Positions 6,977-9,060 of a stretch of 9,060 nt of DNA are shown piece by piece. Origin of the DNA: an uncultured Acetobacter sp. (GTDB lineage Bacteria; Pseudomonadota; Alphaproteobacteria; Acetobacterales; Acetobacteraceae); NCBI GenBank assembly GCA_937900755.1, contig CALCDN010000281.1, positions 1 to 9,060 on the forward strand. Reading direction: 5' to 3'. The notes beneath the pieces are model-generated. The model saw only the letters and a list, made by a program, of their open reading frames with translations, was not told the origin of the DNA and did no database searches. Each line of letters starts with the position of its first letter. The first letter of the stretch is position 1. Made by a program: the position numbers and the translations under genes.

Positions 6977-7849
6977 TTATATCCAAAATGCAATTCTGCC
7001 ACGTGTACGGGCAAACGTAACAAAAGACACAGCCACAATAACCAAGGAGATACACACACTTACCACAACTATATGGACCTCCATGGAGCCCTCCATAATC
7101 GGCGACCTCAATACCTCCAACATATAATAAAACGGATTATAGGTGAGTACGAATTGGGCTTTTTCACTTGCTCGCAAGCCGTTCGCCATCCACATGATTG
7201 GCGTTACAAAAAACGCAATCTGCATCACCGATGCAATAATCTGCGTGACATCCCTGAACCTTGCGCAAATTGCCCCACATAAAAGGGAAAGAAAAAAACC
7301 TGTTATTATCCAGAGCAGGAAAGCAAGAATAGAATAAAGTGAAAAAAGACCAATGTGAAACTTCATGATTGCAAAGGCCAACACAACGACAATGGCATTA
7401 TGCGCCAGTACAATAGTATTTTTTATAATATTCCGCGCAGCATAAACAGAAAAAGGAATACGCGTCCCTCGAATCAGATAATCAGATTGGGTAAAACATA
7501 CACAACCATCATTGATGATGGCACACAAATAGCCCCAGAAAATAATGGAGAGCGCAAGATATGGAAGGTAGATCGTCATATTTATTTTAAACAGGTAGGA
7601 ATAAACAAATCCCATCCCGGCAACCTGCACGCCAGTTGAAAGAGACAGCCAAAAAGGACCGAGCACAGAGCCACGATACCGCATTTTAATGTCGGAAAAA
7701 CTAAGCACCCATACCAAGCGCCACATTTTTACGCCATCCATGATATCTTTTGCGGCGAAAAGAAAGCGCTGTCCCCAACCTTTGTCGGTTGACAGGACTT
7801 CCAGATTTTTCCTTTTTACACAACCCGAATCTGTAGACAATCTACTCAC
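6977..7849 (-). CDS. wzm: ABC-2 type polysaccharide exporter permease (Wzm)
   Basis: Inner-membrane channel subunit that moves a lipid-linked O-antigen or capsule chain to the periplasm. The 290-residue protein has DIKMRYRGSVLGPFW (53-67), the conserved interfacial segment of the family, and about six hydrophobic spans near 64-87, 93-115, 144-163, 168-193, 203-221 and 257-280. Other family marks are ARFRDVTQI (196-204) and YNPFYYMLEVLR (237-248). Relatives are usually 255-275 residues, so the N-terminus is slightly long. The first usable start is GTG at 7849, since stop codons close the frame just upstream and there is no ATG in between. A TTG three codons later sits behind AAGGTGAG and is an alternative start; ATG at residues 37 and 42 are less likely. 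The gene abuts wzt without a gap. Confidence 0.92.
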   Translation of the reverse strand: MSRLSTDSGCVKRKNLEVLSTDKGWGQRFLFAAKDIMDGVKMWRLVWVLSFSDIKMRYRGSVLGPFWLSLSTGVQVAGMGFVYSYLFKINMTIYLPYLALSIIFWGYLCAIINDGCVCFTQSDYLIRGTRIPFSVYAARNIIKNTIVLAHNAIVVVLAFAIMKFHIGLFSLYSILAFLLWIITGFFLSLLCGAICARFRDVTQIIASVMQIAFFVTPIMWMANGLRASEKAQFVLTYNPFYYMLEVLRSPIMEGSMEVHIVVVSVCISLVIVAVSFVTFARTRGRIAFWI

Positions 7850-7884
7850 CTTAACTGCTTGATCCTTAGCTCTGACGCACCACT

Positions 7885-7890
7885 ATTATA
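7885..7890 (-). promoter_or_regulatory. Candidate -10 box of the wzm-wzt operon
   Basis: The minus strand reads TATAAT, a perfect -10 consensus, 35 bases upstream of the wzm GTG. Seventeen bases further up is TTCTAT, a poor -35; a better TTGGAA is only 12 bases away, which is too close. A weak hairpin TGCTC-AAACCC-GAGCA (7916-7931) lies just upstream. Since galE is broken, this could be the main entry point for transcription of the exporter. Confidence 0.4.
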
Positions 7891-8003
7891 CAGAAAGCCA
7901 GGTTCCAATAGAATATGCTCAAACCCGAGCAAATTTTGCACTTCTGGCACACAAAGCCCGCCCGTAAAATCATTCCAATGTGTCAGGACGTTCGCACGCG
8001 GGG

Positions 8004-8460
8004 TTACTGAATACAAGGTTCAGAGACGCTCTGCCAATTTTGGCACTCCCTAATAATCATCGGATTTTCTTATTGGGAACCATACCCCGAGGGTTTTCTT
8101 TCGCTACCGCAGGGGTAATTGCATCGGCCACCAGAACAGCCAGATCCCCCTGCCGTTGCCAAGGTTATACACCACGCTGCGCGTATCAATATGGCCCAGC
8201 ACCCGCACATGAGCGTCAGCCAGATCGGTTCCATGAATATAATCGCGCATACAGGTACCATCGCGGGTGGGATAGTTCATGCCAAACAGCCTGAGTGCTG
8301 GTCGCCGCCCCAGTGCTGCATCTATTGTGAAGGGAATAAGGTGTGTTTCGGGGCGATGGTCCTCTCCCGCACGGCCTTTAGGATCGGCTCCTGCAGCATT
8401 AAAATACTGCAGGCAGGCACTTTTGCCCATAAACATTATCTGCCCAATGTCGCACCCGCT
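8004..8460 (-). pseudogene. galE: Decayed 3' remnant of galE (UDP-glucose 4-epimerase)
   Basis: An intact enzyme would interconvert UDP-glucose and UDP-galactose, but only broken pieces of its C-terminal half are here. In one frame (about 8167-8427) the minus strand encodes GKSACLQYFNAAGADPKGR, then GEDHRPETHLIP, AALGRRPALRLFG, YPTRDGTCMRDYIHGTDLADAH and YNLGNGRG, all classical GalE segments. The frame then breaks. A second frame gives QGDLAVLVADA (GalE GDPAVLVADA), a third gives AKETLGVWFP (GalE A.E.LGW.P), and another gives IIRECQNWQ (GalE II..A..W), ending at TAA 8004-8006. About 27 codons usually present between NGRG and GDPAVL are missing. The Rossmann half, with the NAD motif and the YxxxK pair, is absent, because dadA ends at 8502. 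The exact upstream limit is uncertain: 8428-8475 can be read as weakly GalE-like. Confidence 0.85.
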
Positions 8461-8491
8461 CAGGTCCGTGGCATAGGAGAATAACGCAACA

Positions 8492-8509
8492 GGCCGAACG
8501 CTTACGGCC
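8492..8509 (-). terminator. Possible hairpin at the end of dadA
   Basis: GGCCG (8492-8496) and CGGCC (8505-8509) can form a 5-bp GC stem whose 8-base loop contains the dadA TAA stop codon. On the minus strand only TGTTGCGTTATT follows, not a real T run, so it would be a weak terminator at best. Confidence 0.25.
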
Positions 8510-9060
8510 GGTAGCGGAACAGGCTCAGGTCCTCAAAGGCAATATCGGGCTTGCGGTTGGACATGATATCGGCCAGCACACGGGCGGAACCGCAGGCCAT
8601 GGTCCAGCCCAGCGTGCCATGCCCGGTATTGGTGTACAAATTGTCCAGCCCGGTGCGGCCGACAATGGGCGTGCCGTCCGGCGTCATGGGGCGCAGGCCG
8701 GTCCAGAACTGTGCTGCTGGCACGTTGCAGCAGTTGGGGAACAGGTCGGTCACCGAATGTTCCAGTGTTGCCCGCCGGGAGGCCCGCAGGCGGGTGCTGA
8801 ACCCGGCCAGCTCGGCCGTGCCCCCCACACGCACCCGGTCCCCCAGGCGGGTAATGCCGATCTTGAAGGTTTCATCCATAATGGTGGAAACCGGAGCAAG
8901 GCCAGCATCGGTAATATCGGCCGTAAGCGAATAGCCCTTGACCGGGTAGATCGGCAGCTTCAGCCCCAAAGGCCGCACAAGTGCGGGGGAAAAACTGCCC
9001 AGCGCGAGCACGTAACTGTCGGCCGTGAGCACCCCGTGCGATGTTTCCACCCCGCTGACC
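8502..9060 (-). CDS. dadA: D-amino-acid dehydrogenase, C-terminal part (5' end outside window)
   Basis: FAD-dependent membrane-associated enzyme that oxidatively deaminates D-amino acids, classically D-alanine, to keto acids and feeds electrons to the respiratory chain. Only the last 186 or so residues are present; the reading frame stays open to the window edge (VSGVETSHG at the start), so the GTG at 9050 is not the real start. Visible DadA segments are ADSYVLALGSFSP, PIYPVKGYSLT, DETFKIGITRLGDRVRVGGTAE (as separate conserved blocks), FWTGLRPMTPDGTPIVG, NTGHGTLGWTMACGSAR and the final DLSLFRYRP. The family is about 415-435 residues, so more than half lies beyond the edge. The codons are clearly more GC-rich than those of the glycosyltransferases. 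It has no role in polysaccharide synthesis and probably marks the conserved chromosomal border of the locus. Confidence 0.93.
   Translation of the reverse strand, partial: VSGVETSHGVLTADSYVLALGSFSPALVRPLGLKLPIYPVKGYSLTADITDAGLAPVSTIMDETFKIGITRLGDRVRVGGTAELAGFSTRLRASRRATLEHSVTDLFPNCCNVPAAQFWTGLRPMTPDGTPIVGRTGLDNLYTNTGHGTLGWTMACGSARVLADIMSNRKPDIAFEDLSLFRYRP

Noticed and set aside
8070..8261. A 63-residue open frame on the minus strand
   Set aside because: It is a shadow frame of the galE remnant with cysteine- and tryptophan-rich nonsense composition.
8104..8436. A 110-residue gene starting at the ATG at 8436
   Set aside because: It is an internal piece of GalE without its N-terminal half; the start is accidental and the end is a frameshift product (GIWLFWWPMQ).
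1..9060. CRISPR arrays, tRNA or rRNA genes, insertion sequences, phage genes
   Set aside because: No regularly spaced repeats, no clover-leaf or rRNA-like stretches, and no transposase or integrase segments were recognised on either strand.

Overview
The window looks like part of a surface-polysaccharide (O-antigen or capsule type) locus of a Gram-negative proteobacterium. Protein character suggests an alphaproteobacterium, most likely an acetic acid bacterium (Acetobacteraceae). That placement is an impression from sequence style (moderately GC-rich housekeeping-like genes and the DadA type) and was not confirmed by any search. The left end is probably a contig end: bases 1-48 are not genomic but a Nextera sequencing adapter with its i5 index.

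Layout from left to right. (1) 1-48, adapter. (2) 49-1291, minus strand, a family 61-type glycosyltransferase gene cut off before its natural end. (3) 1413-4887, minus strand, a compact four-gene dTDP-L-rhamnose operon transcribed rfbB > rfbA > rfbC > rfbD, with ATGA overlaps at the first two junctions; the glycosyltransferase lies downstream of it in the same direction. (4) 4888-5215, a divergent intergenic region with a candidate rfbB promoter containing a 16-bp near-palindrome. (5) 5216-6151, plus strand, a family 2 rhamnosyltransferase. (6) 6233-7849, minus strand, an ABC-2 polysaccharide exporter (Wzm permease, then Wzt ATPase, the two abutting). (7) 7850-8003, a short leader region with a perfect TATAAT. 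(8) about 8004-8460, minus strand, a decayed 3' remnant of galE (UDP-glucose 4-epimerase) with frameshifts and an internal deletion. (9) 8502 to the right edge, minus strand, the 3' part of dadA (D-amino-acid dehydrogenase), which looks like the chromosomal flank of the locus.

How the genes work together: RfbA, B, C and D convert glucose-1-phosphate and dTTP to dTDP-L-rhamnose. The family 2 enzyme, and perhaps the family 61 enzyme, would use nucleotide sugars to build a rhamnose-containing glycan on a lipid carrier in the cytoplasm. Wzm/Wzt would then flip the finished, lipid-linked chain across the inner membrane. Wzt has the short form without the usual C-terminal carbohydrate-binding domain. 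The two glycosyltransferase genes are visibly more AT-rich than the rfb operon, and dadA is the most GC-rich. This is the mosaic pattern expected where antigen-specific genes are exchanged between strains.

No new biological system is apparent. The strongest observations are the adapter contamination creating a false protein C-terminus, the galE remnant, and the candidate operator in the rfbB promoter.
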